Shown in pieces: positions 13,765-24,892 of a DNA stretch of 64,000 bases. The DNA is taken from NCBI GenBank assembly GCA_001600455.1, contig BCKC01000001.1:2506441-2570440 (forward strand), given 5' to 3'. How positions within the stretch are numbered: the first letter of the stretch is position 1; each line of letters begins with the position of its first letter. Source of the stretch: Endocalyx cinctus (lineage: Eukaryota; Ascomycota; Sordariomycetes; Amphisphaeriales; Apiosporaceae). Below the pieces are notes generated by a model. That model was not told the DNA's origin, made no database searches, and worked only from the letters and a program-made list of their open reading frames with translations. A program made the position numbers and the translations under genes.

Positions 13765-15511
13765 CTTTTCCCCTTCTCGTCGGGGTTCGGCGCAGGTAAC
13801 GCCCAGACTAATGGGGTTTCTCTGTTTCTTTCTTCTGTCTTTATAGGAACTTGCCGTCTTGGAGTCGTGAGATGCTAAGCTTTCTTCCAGGTGTCATTAT
13901 CCAAACGCCCACTGGCTCAGGCTCACTCCTCTTATCCTTCCTCTTCCTTCCCCTTCCAACCCCCCTGAATGACGTCCTCGCTAAGGAGTTGAGAGGGTAA
14001 CACTTTCTCGTCAGGGCGCTAAGCTTATCAGGCTAGCATGAGGCTGGACTGATCATAGCGATCTTGATCTTTCTATCTATCTGTCTCTCCGTCTGTCTAT
14101 CTATCTATACGTGTACATCCAACTGGTGATGATGGTGATCAAAACATATCATGAACGAACGTTCAAAACAAGGGTTTATGTGGTATTGCATCCTTCGCGG
14201 TAGAGTGAATCGGCTTTTTGTATTAGTGATTCTTGAAGATCAGCAGGTTTTCCGTTGTCCAAAATAACGCTATTTTCTCGTCCCAGGTAGTAGTTCCTCT
14301 TCAAACTTGGTACATAGATGCTAGTCTCATTATCGAGCTATTGTAACGGGACGAGAGGATATAATCACGATAAGACGACGAAATCGAGATATCGAGACGT
14401 GAGATAGTAGGGATATTATGATATAACGCTTCCTGGTCCAGGTGGGGGGAGTTAAGGAAACCAGGTTCCTGATATCCCTGTAATTATACCTAGCAGTCAG
14501 GCAGTAGAGCTATTGCACTAAAATAATCCTTGCGTCTATCCCCCTACAACCCTCATTTTTTCCCCTACTATTACCTGGGCAGCCGCCGCGATCAAGTAAT
14601 ATGAGATGAGATAGAGATGGAGATGCTAGCTAGACTGGTAGGGGGTGATTTTAAAGATCCGTATACTACTAGAAAGAAAGAGGGTCGGGGAAGAAGGTGT
14701 GGCAAGATCTAGATAATGTTTCATCCAGGTCAATTTATCACTAGTCTACGGGTTTATAGGTTTATAGGTTCATATAGACGCAGACGTATGTGTATAAGGA
14801 TTCTCGATCAAATATTGACAGTCCAGCCTAGAAATGTTAAATCAGATTCTCTACTGAGTGAGAATTCTGGGTTTACCACCCTTCACAGTGTGATAAATTG
14901 GTCAGGACGAGTATACGAGAAAGGAGGAACCGTTATGTAGTATTGAATGAATCCTCAACAAAATGGTCGGGAGTATATGTACAGGTGTGGGTATGAAAAA
15001 TAATTACGGGATAAGTTGGGTCGCCGCACACGGCATACCCACTCCTCTTTAGATTTTATTATATATACGAGATCTTCTTAACCGGGGGATCAAAATACGT
15101 AGAAAATATTACACGCAGCTAAGACCGACTGCCGCTCGGATATCATCGCTATATAGGGTTGTGAAGTCCGCGGTCATCTATGGGGAACCGGTTGAGCCGT
15201 AGTCTTGGTACCCGGGGGAAGTTTACTAGAGATAATAAGTTTTGCATTGTCAAGATCACTGGTAACCGCTATATACAAAGTATATGCTTTTCATTACTAT
15301 GCCAGAGAGAGAAATTCGCATTCAATTACGCTATGCAAGCCATTAAGATATACCTAGATATTTATATTTATATTTATATATTCAAATGTATTGGAGGCTG
15401 GAAGTTGCACGGGTACAAAAGGGTTTCCCCTAACCCCTGTCTATCCAATCAAGTTTGTGTGACTATTAGTCTCCCTATACGCAGTATACGCCCCATTGCA
15501 TAGATACAAGG

Positions 15512-15537
15512 TTCTTTCTCTCTCTCTCTCTCTCTCT
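15512..15537 (+). repeat. CT dinucleotide microsatellite
   Basis: About ten tandem CT units in a pyrimidine-rich context. No nearby gene is apparent. Confidence 0.85.
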
Positions 15538-18500
15538 TTATCTTTTTGTCATTAACATTTCGTCTTTTCTCTTCATTCTCATCATCGCCCTAACCTCTCC
15601 CATCACACCCTTACTTTTCTTACAATTTCTATATCTAAGCGTAACTTGTCTTGTTTTCGGTTCTGCAACCACGGCTTTTTAATCTTTTTTATATTTATGG
15701 CATTGTTAAACCAGCAGCACAAGATGCACGTCTATACATACCTTACATACGTAGGAGGTGATTGTACCGGCATGTAACCCGTAGAAGCGTAATGAAGGTG
15801 GGTATTGTATCTACTAAGGTAACATAGCGCCGGGGGAGGAAGAAAGTCGTGCTCGGCGAGTTCCAGAATCTTTCCTCATCTTCTTTCCTGCCGATTGGAC
15901 TTGTGTATACATAGTACAAGTACTTGGTCTGCAGAAAGGGGGTAGGGGGGCGGAGGACAAGGCCCCTCTTTTGCATCTACTTTTCTGCACGACAACACCC
16001 CGGCACGATTCGGAATACGATTTGACCATTTTGTGGAAAATAAAAAAAAGGCAGGGGAGGGTGGTATCTCGACCAAATCCTTTTTCGTCCATTGGCCGAA
16101 GAGCCCTGCGAAGAGAGGGGCCACATCAGGGCATGGGGGTCACCGGTTCACTCTCTCACTCAGAAGAAAGGCAGCGAGCTCTCGTTCAAATCACTCGTGA
16201 TTCCGCTTCTGCTTAGCATTTCCGGACTCACTGAGCTGAGACGTGACTGCGTCCACGATGCAGCCTATACCCTGTCTCTGTACCTCCGTCTCTCCCTTCT
16301 ATACTACCACCGCGCCGTCTACGCTACAGCGATCATTTCTCTTTTCGATCATGGCGCTACATTTTCAGTAGAAACTTCTCTAACACGATATCACGCTTCT
16401 ATCACACCAGGCCAGCGCAGACAGGCGACGTACCAAGCTTCAGCTTCGTGATTTCGTACCAGGTTACCTGTGAAACATTCTCCATCATACTTGCTTGCAC
16501 AAACGCAGAAGAGATTTCGGTCTCATAGTTAAGCCAGCCTAACTACTGTGTTAGTAATGAACAATAGCAACAGCAACCGTAGAATAATTCCCCCCTCCTT
16601 CGGATCCGTTGCCGAGCATCGATTGCTCCTTGTACGACAACGAGATCGCGAGGCGATGATATGCAAAAATAAATGAAATTAGTTTATAGTCGATAATTTT
16701 CTTAATACGGACTCTTGCATCCGCTCATCTCACACGGGCCCTCTTCTAGAACGTCCAAAAAGATGAAAATCCTATACCGTCACAGAGGTAGAATCTTCCA
16801 GGTCTTTGCTCCCCCTGCGCTCTATCCCCGCATCCTCTCACTTCCCGTCTTTGACCGGGACGGTCCAGGACGGATCTCGCTCACTATCTTTCCATTTTCC
16901 TCAAACGTGTGGATATGTTGATCGACGGGAAGGGGTCTTTTTTGTTTTTGATTTTATTTCGTCTATATTACCCTTTTTCTACGTCATGGGGGGATCGACG
17001 GCCCGGAGATAAAATCTGTTTAGGGTGAAGATTGACCCTGGCCGAAGTAAGCTGTCAAGAAATGTCCGGAGTTGACCGGTCACTTCCACCGAATTTGCCG
17101 ACAAGACAAAACGCGTTGTCCATCCTCACTCCGAGAAAAGCATGTATTTCGTATGTATATCGTGCGAGAACACTTTTTTCTTTTCAATTTAAACTATTCT
17201 ATCTACCAGTTACGTCGCATCAAGCTCAGGAGGTAGTTTCACGTCGCTGAACGTACCCTGGGACGAAGGGTCTCTCTTTCACCCCTACTCATCTCGTAGA
17301 CAAAATACGTTACAATTAATGTAAGAAAGACTTTTAAAAACCCAGACTTTAGCGATGTAGCCAAGGCCGGTCTATTGTTTCCTTTCCACTGCTGACAACG
17401 TTGTTACGCAAGACAGTGGTCAACGATCACTGGCATTGTCACTGGTACCGTACCATCACGTACCCCAGGATGAGCACAACCTAGGGGTGGCGGTGAATGG
17501 ATGCTAAAGTATTAACTCTACACCTAAAATACGAGTGGCATGTCTTTCCCTTGATGAAGGGGGAAATGTTTACTGGGAGAGGACCCTGGTAGCCAAGCAG
17601 TCGCCCACATTGTGGCATAGACGCAAGTAACTCACTTATCTGCAGCTTTCTGCCGGCTTTCTAGCTGTCAAAAAAACAATACATTTTAAATGGAGAAGCT
17701 GGGTTTGCGACCCTTAGAGACGTATGCTTTACTGCGATGCCAGGACTTGACACTTTGCATACGGTCTTTATAACGAAAGTATCAAATGCGTGAACTAGTT
17801 AAAGTCGTCTTCAATCACAAGCAAGTTATCAACACACGAAGCTCTAGAGAAACAAGAAAATAAATAATGACATTAGATTTAGATAGATTATCGGTTTCGA
17901 GTGACTAAATGGATTAGTGACATATGTGATGAAGACCTCAGCAACGAACAGAGGCGAACCGGTCAGGATTTCTTCAATAGGCGGCGAACCTTCGATCCCT
18001 ATATGTCAGAGCAGTCACAGAGGTTTAGAAGAGTAAATACCACGATGAACTCAAAATGATGTTATTTCTATGCAGCGTACCTCCTCCTGCGCGTGTGTGC
18101 CTATGTGATGATGATGCTATTTAAGACTTAGTATTCGGCCTCCATACACAGACCTCGTACACATTGATGATGTAAGGGAGCTGAAACCGAAATGCGACTG
18201 AATGCTAATCGCCATATTCATCTTTAACTTCTTTCGCAAAACGAAAGATGCTCTCTTACACGCGCTTAATCCATCGGTTGCCCGTTGCATCATACAGCAT
18301 GTTGCCCACCCCCTTTATTTTAGGTGTTTTCTTACTTTGCAGGCTACAGAGCCATGGAAACAGTAAGTTACACACGGGAAATATATAACAATTAAGAACA
18401 TCGTCGCGTGCTTATTGTCTGCTAGTGAGATCCGGAGATGACTAGATCCGTTCGCTGTATTTAAGCTCTTTTTCTCGGTGAGTGATCTGAGTCATGTACC

Positions 18501-19890
18501 GTTACCCGCTTACGGTCTCTGGGTTGGTGTATCGATAGGTATCAAGTCCTCTCGAGTGGATGCGGTGCTAGGCAATATAACTAATCTGTTGGTAACAGTG
18601 GTACTTTATGATGTTGGCTATGACGGGATGTATGGCTATATAGGCCGTGTCTAGTGCTGAGTAGTCTCACTCTGACCTAACCTGCGGTAGTGAGATCCTA
18701 AAGCATGTGTACTTCATTTCTTACATCGGAGAGGAGATTGAGAAAGAGATTAATGAGGGAGCGCACGAACGGGAGACAAATTGGAATTCCGGCTGAGGAT
18801 GTTGTCTTCTTCTAAGTCTAGGCTAACTAATAATATGAAGAATTCTTTTCCTTTTACTTTAATCCCAGAGACCCCGCCTTCCTGATTGATGTTCATATGG
18901 TTTGACCTGATCAGAGTGATTAACCGCCTAGCCCCTTTCCCTGGTCTTACACCTGTGGTTACTTACGGACGTGCTTAATTTCACCTGAAAAGGCTGAAAT
19001 GAATCGCTTATATTCTCTCAGCTGGGCAGTATCGAATGCCGATTGATAAGAGGAATTAGGTTCGGTTCCTAATACTGCTAAGTGGTATTCCTTCGTTTTT
19101 TCCCCTCTTCCTCTTCTAAGCAAGAATATTCTCAGCTATCCCGTCTGACATGTGTTTCGTTAAAGCACGGTCTTTAGAGCAAGCCAGAAATGAAAAGAGA
19201 GGTAGAATCGCCATCTAAGCAAACGCAGAGCCGCTAGGTGATGTACAAACGCGCTATGTGGCGAGCCATCCTACTTGTATAAGAGAAATATATCGCACAG
19301 CTGTATGTGCATAGCTACAAGAAGCACCACTAACGATATATCTAAGCATAGATTATCTGCCGTACCATGATACGACGAGAGATGAACCTCTTCGTGAAAT
19401 GGGAAATGAGACTTATACTTAGTGATATCGTAGATGGGGAGCCTCCTGCTATAAGTGTTTATAAAGATATATTCAAGATATTAGATTAGCTGGAAGCATG
19501 GAAGCGAAGGAGAATACGAACAGCACCATTCGTTACCATGAATTGTCTATGTGTGACTCTTCGCTGCTCTATCAAGAAGTGGATATACTGCGCAAAATTT
19601 GCGACAAGACCAAAACGTCGTGTACATAGGACAGGAGGAAAGAAGATATATTATATTAGAGAGAATTAATAGTACCGCAATATAGGGATTCGTTTTCATG
19701 CTTTCCTCTGCGATTGAACCATTGCCTCCAGCTCATGACATCCAGAGAAAGTAAGTGGTTATCATATAATCTCTCACATCATCGCTCTATTTAAACGAAG
19801 ATAGACCCCCTGACGTTTTCAGCTCTCATACTCGTCGCATATAGTTTGTCTCATACGCCCTTAATGGAATCTCCTCAAAATATCTACCGT

Positions 19891-19920
19891 GGCCGTAACT
19901 GTCATGACCGTAGCTGTCAT
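19891..19920 (+). repeat. two 15-bp tandem units plus partial third
   Basis: GGCCGTAACTGTCAT is followed directly by GACCGTAGCTGTCAT and then by a partial GGCCG-ACTGTC unit. Function unknown; it sits about 450 bp upstream of NOP16. Confidence 0.7.
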
Positions 19921-20142
19921 GGCCGACTGTCTTTGAGGTTTCTGCCCAGTGTATAAATGACCGGTTACAATGCGGATTGGTCTTAATTATAAAGAAAATG
20001 AGTATGTAGTACCATATTCCAATCGTACCGAATTCGAATTGTACTACTTAAAAGACAACTTCGGACTGACTTGAGCGTGGGAGTAAAGAAGAAAGGGGCA
20101 GAGTAGACCCGCTGACCCGCCAGCCGCTTATGTAAGTATTAA

Positions 20143-20186
20143 GATAACCTTATCTGTTTACTGATAAGAACTTATCTTATCTTATC
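20143..20186. promoter_or_regulatory. cluster of six GATAA cores upstream of NOP16
   Basis: Six GATAA/TTATC cores lie within 44 bp: GATAA at 20143-20147 and 20163-20167, and TTATC at 20150-20154, 20172-20176, 20177-20181 and 20182-20186. The cluster ends 183 bp before the NOP16 start codon. Fungal GATA factors (nitrogen, iron and light regulators) bind HGATAR, and paired or clustered sites are usual for strong binding. That this controls NOP16 is inference from position. Confidence 0.55.
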
Positions 20187-20369
20187 ACCTCATTTACTTC
20201 AAGAAATTTTGGTCCAAAGCTTTTGGATGCTGCTAGCATTCATCTTCATAACGAAGCGCCGCCATAAAGTTCGATCCCCAATTCGGAAAAAACGAGACCT
20301 GTACCTTCGCGTATAATCCAATTACCGCAAGTCTAAAGCGTTAGGAAAAAAGACAGAGAAAATAAAACC

Positions 20370-21206
20370 ATGGGTCGAGACCTCCAGAAACGCAAGCGAC
20401 GGTCCTCCCGCCCCGCCATCCGCCAGCCCACGTCGACTCGATCGAAGCGACTGCTCAACCCCTTAGGGAATGATATCGTAGCGAAGAACTGGTTAGTATC
20501 CTAATTCCTCTAAAGGGGGTAAAAAAAAACCGAATATTCCATCCTCCCCTTTCCTACTTTTTTGAATCCTAGACGACGAAAGAGAACTTGCAACTAACCT
20601 TGCCCCAAAAATGAAAACGTTTTCAGGAACAAGAAAGAGACGACGACACAAAACTACCGTCGCTTAGGTCTGGTATCGCGGCTACGCGCGCCGACGGGCG
20701 GCGTAGAGCCCGAGCTCCGATCGCAGAAGAAGAAGAAGGAATCGTCGACCGCGGCGTCGCGGGATCCGTTCTCGATCAACGGCGGGTCCACCACGGCCGT
20801 GGTGGGCGAGGTGCGCGTCGAGCGGGACGAGTCTGGACGGATCGTCAAGATTCTAGGGGGATCGAAATCCAAGCGACCGAATCCTCTGAACGATCCGTTA
20901 GCCCATCTAGATACCGATTCGGAGGAAGAAGAAGACGAAGAAGAAGAGGAGGCGGAGGAATGGGGTGGGATAGACGAAGGGGAGGAAACGGAGGTCGTGA
21001 GACAGCTCGAGAGAGAGGCGAACCGTCCGGTCATAAAAAAACCGCGGACCCAAAGTTCCGGGGAGGTCGAGTGGTTGCAGAGCTTGGTCGATAAGCACGG
21101 CGAGGATACGGCGGCTATGGCGCGCGACCGTAAGCTTAATCCTATGCAGCAGACCGAAGCGGATATTGTGAAACGTATTCGCAAGTGGAAGAAACGTACC
21201 GCTTGA
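20370..21206 (+). CDS. NOP16: Ribosome biogenesis protein Nop16
   Basis: Two exons, 20370-20491 and 20627-21206, encode 233 residues. The 135-nt intron begins GTTAGT and ends TTTCAG and splits the Trp codon of the AKNWNKKET motif. The N-terminus MGRDLQKRKRRSSRPAIRQP, followed by LLNPLGND and NYRRLGLVSRL, is the family signature. A strongly acidic stretch (about residues 128-150) follows and the C-terminus ends in a basic helix (VKRIRKWKKR). Nop16 is a nucleolar protein of pre-60S particles needed for 27S pre-rRNA processing. Its usual length is 200-250 residues, so this copy looks complete. Transcription converges with the downstream MARVEL gene. The long open frame on the opposite strand is a shadow caused by biased codon use. 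Confidence 0.95.
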
Positions 21207-21913
21207 GAGTTGAATCGAGAGGTTAAATATACTAGACGGATCTTTGGTGGCGTGGCGGGTGAAAGTTTAAAAGAAAAAAAAAAGATCCTCAATGCGTGCA
21301 TGTGCATATATGGCGTTTTATGGCGTGTTGGAAAAAAAAGGAAATTATATAGATGTAAATTACGAGCCGTTAATGATCCAACTTGCGATGTATTCAAACG
21401 TATCGACATGCCTGGTTAGTAGTTGGTTCAAGGATCTCTATACTTTTCGATATCATATATCTATCTTGTCATCCAAACCGAGTAAGGTATCTTGCGCATT
21501 AACCTTCAACCATTATAGATTTCCAGCATGGAGAAAAAGAAGAAGACATAAGAAGCCAAAAAGATCAAATCAGTAGGATGGATATTACTCTGGTATCTAA
21601 TTTATTCATGATAAGCTATATCCGGAACACCGAAACCATCCCATGTTACCGAAGGCAGAAGGGCAAAGAAAAAAAAATCAATCTTGTCGCCATAATGTCA
21701 AAAGATATGCGACCGTACCAGCCTTAAACACTTTCGTACACGTATTTGTTTATTACAGCCCGAAGCGCAAACGCTCAGCCGAGAGAGAGCGAGAGAGCGG
21801 CATTTACCCTCTTTTCCCACATCCATTATCCTACCTACAGGCCGTCTTTTCCAGAAAACAGAATGGGGGAGTATGCATTATTTTTCCATATCTCATGGGG
21901 TAATCTTCGGCTT
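21207..21913. other. convergent 3' region between NOP16 and MARVEL gene
   Basis: About 0.7 kb holding the 3' ends of two convergent genes. It is A-rich just after the NOP16 stop; no gene is seen in it. Confidence 0.6.
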
Positions 21914-22967
21914 TTATAAGGTCCTGTCGTAGTTCGCCGAAGGGAAGTGAACGGGACCGTGGTCGTTGTAGTCATCCGAAGCGGGAGGGGCGTAGATCTT
22001 GGGGCCGCTATTCGAGCCGTACGGGTCCGCGTACGGGTCGTTATGAGGAGTGACGCTGTTCTGCGGGCGGTAGGAGGTGTCGAAGGGGTTCTCGTGGGGG
22101 GCCGGAGACGAGCTGTGCTGTGGCCGGTACGACGTCTCGGCCTCGTACATGGGACGGGAGCCGTACGAATCCGGGTCGTAAGGGTTCGCGTTGCTGAGGT
22201 GGTCCTCCTCATCGTGATGGTCGTCCATGTGGACGGGCGCGTAAGCTTCCTCGTCGTGCGGCGCCATCGAGAAGGCGGCCTTGTCGGGGTCGATGTTCTG
22301 CCGGTTACCGATATTCTCGTATCCGGGAAGGGTTCCATTGTACTGGTAGTATCGCAGGGTGATGATGCTTACGGCAGTCGAGCCAACCCATCCCAACCTA
22401 ATCAGGACTTTTGTTAGACATGTGAAATTTGAAAAAAAAAGAGGAAAAAAAAAAGGACAGCTTCAGGTTCAACGTGGGATCGGTGTTACGTACAGTTCAA
22501 AAAAGGCGATTCCGACGACTGCCTTACTGACGGAACAAGCATCTCCGCAAGAGTTGGCTGTGTTGTACGCGGCCTGGCTGGCGAAGGCGGATAGCCAAAG
22601 AATGGCGAAGACGACATCGACCACCAACATGACGGCAGGCTGAGCAGCTCTCCGGGTTCGCTCAAATCGGGGTGTCATGGCTAGATACAGGATGGCGGGT
22701 ATAGATAAGAAGCACTAAATCACATACGTTAGCAACGAGATCCAAGTAAAAGCGTTGTTTATTCACGGTAGGGTGTATCGAGTAGGGAGAACGTACCAAA
22801 CCAAATGGCCAGCCATTGTTTCCGTTGATAACGGCATCGGTTGCTCGAAATACAATAATTTCAAGGATGAATATGATCAATAACAAGACGGCCTGAAATA
22901 TGTGAACACCGAGCTTGTAGAGAGGTATCTTGTCCGGATCGATATTCAATTTCTCGAACAATGCCAT
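21914..22967 (-). CDS. MARVEL-domain four-TM membrane protein
   Basis: Three exons on the minus strand (22967-22797, 22714-22494, 22397-21914) encode 291 residues. Intron 1 (82 nt) starts GTACGT and has GCTAAC before GATTTAG. Intron 2 (96 nt) also starts GTACGT and ends GATTAG. Four hydrophobic segments are visible: about residues 20-40, 55-70, 80-100 (VMLVVDVVFAILWLSAF) and 120-135. A small cysteine-containing loop (NSCGDACS) lies before the last one. This matches the MARVEL fold found in fungal plasma-membrane and eisosome-associated proteins. After the last membrane segment comes a polar tail of about 150 residues, rich in Asp, His, Pro, Ser and Tyr and holding repeated PYxxS/D-like units. 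This tail is probably cytosolic. The precise role is unknown. Confidence 0.85.
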
Positions 22968-24892
22968 CGTGGATGGGTTTTCGAGAGGGAGGAATGGAGG
23001 AGAAAAAACGAGGAGATTACTTTATCGAGCTCGAGATGTCGCAATAACAGTTGATGAAATGTATTGGGTCGCGTATCCCTTCCGAAAAGAAAAAGAAAAA
23101 AAAGACGTGTTGTGTTCCAAACGACGAAATAGGTTGAGTCGAAGCTACGAAGAGAATGAACGGGACTTGATTATGTTGATATCTCTCCGCGTTATCAAGT
23201 TATTTGTCTAAGCGCGGGTCTGTTTCTGGGAAGTTTCAAAGCAGATACAAAGTGGCTCGTGAAGATCCTAGGTAATTTCTTGGGTGCAAATTTGGCCGTA
23301 TTTTTTTTGGTATTTTGATTCGAGAATATACAGTGCTCTAGTTAAAGTTATTAACGGATGTTTTTTTATGTGAGATAAAATAAATCAGAGCATAAAAATA
23401 CGAAACAAAACAACGATGATGTGTATATCTTTTAAAGTATGTGTCCACGGGTATAGGTATATACTGTAATAATAATGATAAAAAGTAAGAGAAAAGAGAG
23501 GGAGAGGAAGAGAGGATACTTACTTTTTTAGAGTTTTTGTTTATATTGTCAGAATATTCCATACGGAGTATTATTCTATTTTATTTAGCTGACTTACTTG
23601 ACTTTCACAGTAACTTACAGTACTATACCTGTGGACTTGAGTAGTTACGTATTAACGCATGGCGCATGGCGGAGCGCCTAAACTAATGACGAATCGTATT
23701 ATCTGTCCCGTTTGGAGAATGAAAATCTGCCTCTAATTCGTGAGATCGTGTTCATCAATGTGGCTGTTAATTCAAGGATTCCCGAGCCAAGTTCATCAAG
23801 TTGTAAGGCCAACCTACTCAAGAACGCTCTAAGCCACAATGTTGACACAATCTAGTGTAACATGCATGGATTTGTACATACAGTAATACCTTCGGAGGTC
23901 AGCTTGTCTTTTCTTTTTTTCTTATTTACTCAGCTATTTTTGTTATTTTTATACGGATGCATACCTAGGTATATATACTATACCTATGTAAGCTTAAGGG
24001 GAGAGTTCTAGAATATTTACGGAGTACAGAATTCAAACTAACATTTACTACGTACATTTTCATTTGTTTATTTACCTGACTACTCGTGAATATATATATA
24101 TATACATTAACGACACTATACTTGTACTTGTATAAATTGATATCATTCCTACATTTTCAATATATATAATATGTATCAAGGAATCACTTCAAAACTCGTT
24201 CTTTCTCCCTCGCCACTTATGTAAGTAACTTTTAATACAAGGAACTCCCTCGCCGTGGCTGACGTCAATCTGCCTCTCTCCGCTTATTCTACTCCATCAC
24301 TCTGCTGCGGCAAATCCACCAAACATATTCCATTAACCGGGCAGCCAGCTCCAAAATACGCTAATGACATTTATCTTATTCATTTTTTCCCTTTCTTTTT
24401 CAAATACTACGACCCTACTGTGTACAATCTGGAGATGAGCGAGAAAATGATCGAACAAAAAAAAAACATCTTTATTATCATAGGTTACCTGAGTAGATTA
24501 GGTACGTACGTATGTATACGGGGTACTAGAGTTGTAATGTAAAAGCGATAATACGTGCGTAAATGTCCAATTAATATCGCCGGCGAGACATGTTAATTAC
24601 CGGCGTCCGGGTCTCGGAGATTAATAAATAAGTTCCGATCATCGGCAATAATCACTTTAAGCCGTCGCGGTGACTGGGTGATTAATAATGGATTCTTACT
24701 CTAATAACCAATTGATCAATTTCTCTGCCTCTTACTTTTTTTCCCCAGCTTCATTTCATCCAACTTAATCCCCTCTCCGCCGCCATTGATATTCCGTAAA
24801 TCGTTCAGGGTTGGCTCGGAGGTATAGTAAGTGAACCGGATCCAAGATCGGTCGAAGCTGGAAAGAAGGGACGAACTTGGTCGATTATCACC
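22968..24892. other. shared upstream region of MARVEL and MFS genes
   Basis: About 1.9 kb between two divergently transcribed genes. It is AT-rich, with a TA dinucleotide tract near 24091-24105, and the part next to the MFS gene carries CGG-type palindromes. No gene was found. Confidence 0.6.
24601..24609. promoter_or_regulatory. CGG-N3-CCG palindrome (possible Zn2Cys6 site)
   Basis: CGGCGTCCG is an everted/inverted CGG pair with a 3-nt spacer, 284 bp upstream of the MFS start codon. A second CGCCGGCG palindrome lies about 20 bp upstream. Zn2Cys6 dimers commonly bind CGG half-sites. Use as an operator is inference. Confidence 0.3.

Larger units (their letters stand above)
11618..20369. other. 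8.8-kb non-coding stretch
   Basis: No gene could be supported. Between 17251 and 20369 there is not even a frame of 60 codons on either strand, apart from the start of NOP16 at the edge. Simple repeats include a 17-G run (11948-11964), a 17-C run (13748-13764), a CTAT/CTGT tetranucleotide patch (about 14069-14107), a CT tract (about 15512-15537) and two 15-bp tandem units (19891-19920). A cluster of GATA sites lies just before NOP16. Confidence 0.6.

Noticed and set aside
16092..16451. 119-codon plus-strand frame
   Set aside because: No domain, no promoter and overlapping frames on both strands; consistent with chance.
20230..20300. GTTCGATCC, like a tRNA B box
   Set aside because: The flanking bases do not pair into a T-arm, and no A box or acceptor stem fits.
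20654..21409. 251-codon minus-strand frame over NOP16
   Set aside because: It is a Ser-rich shadow of the acidic NOP16 coding sequence.
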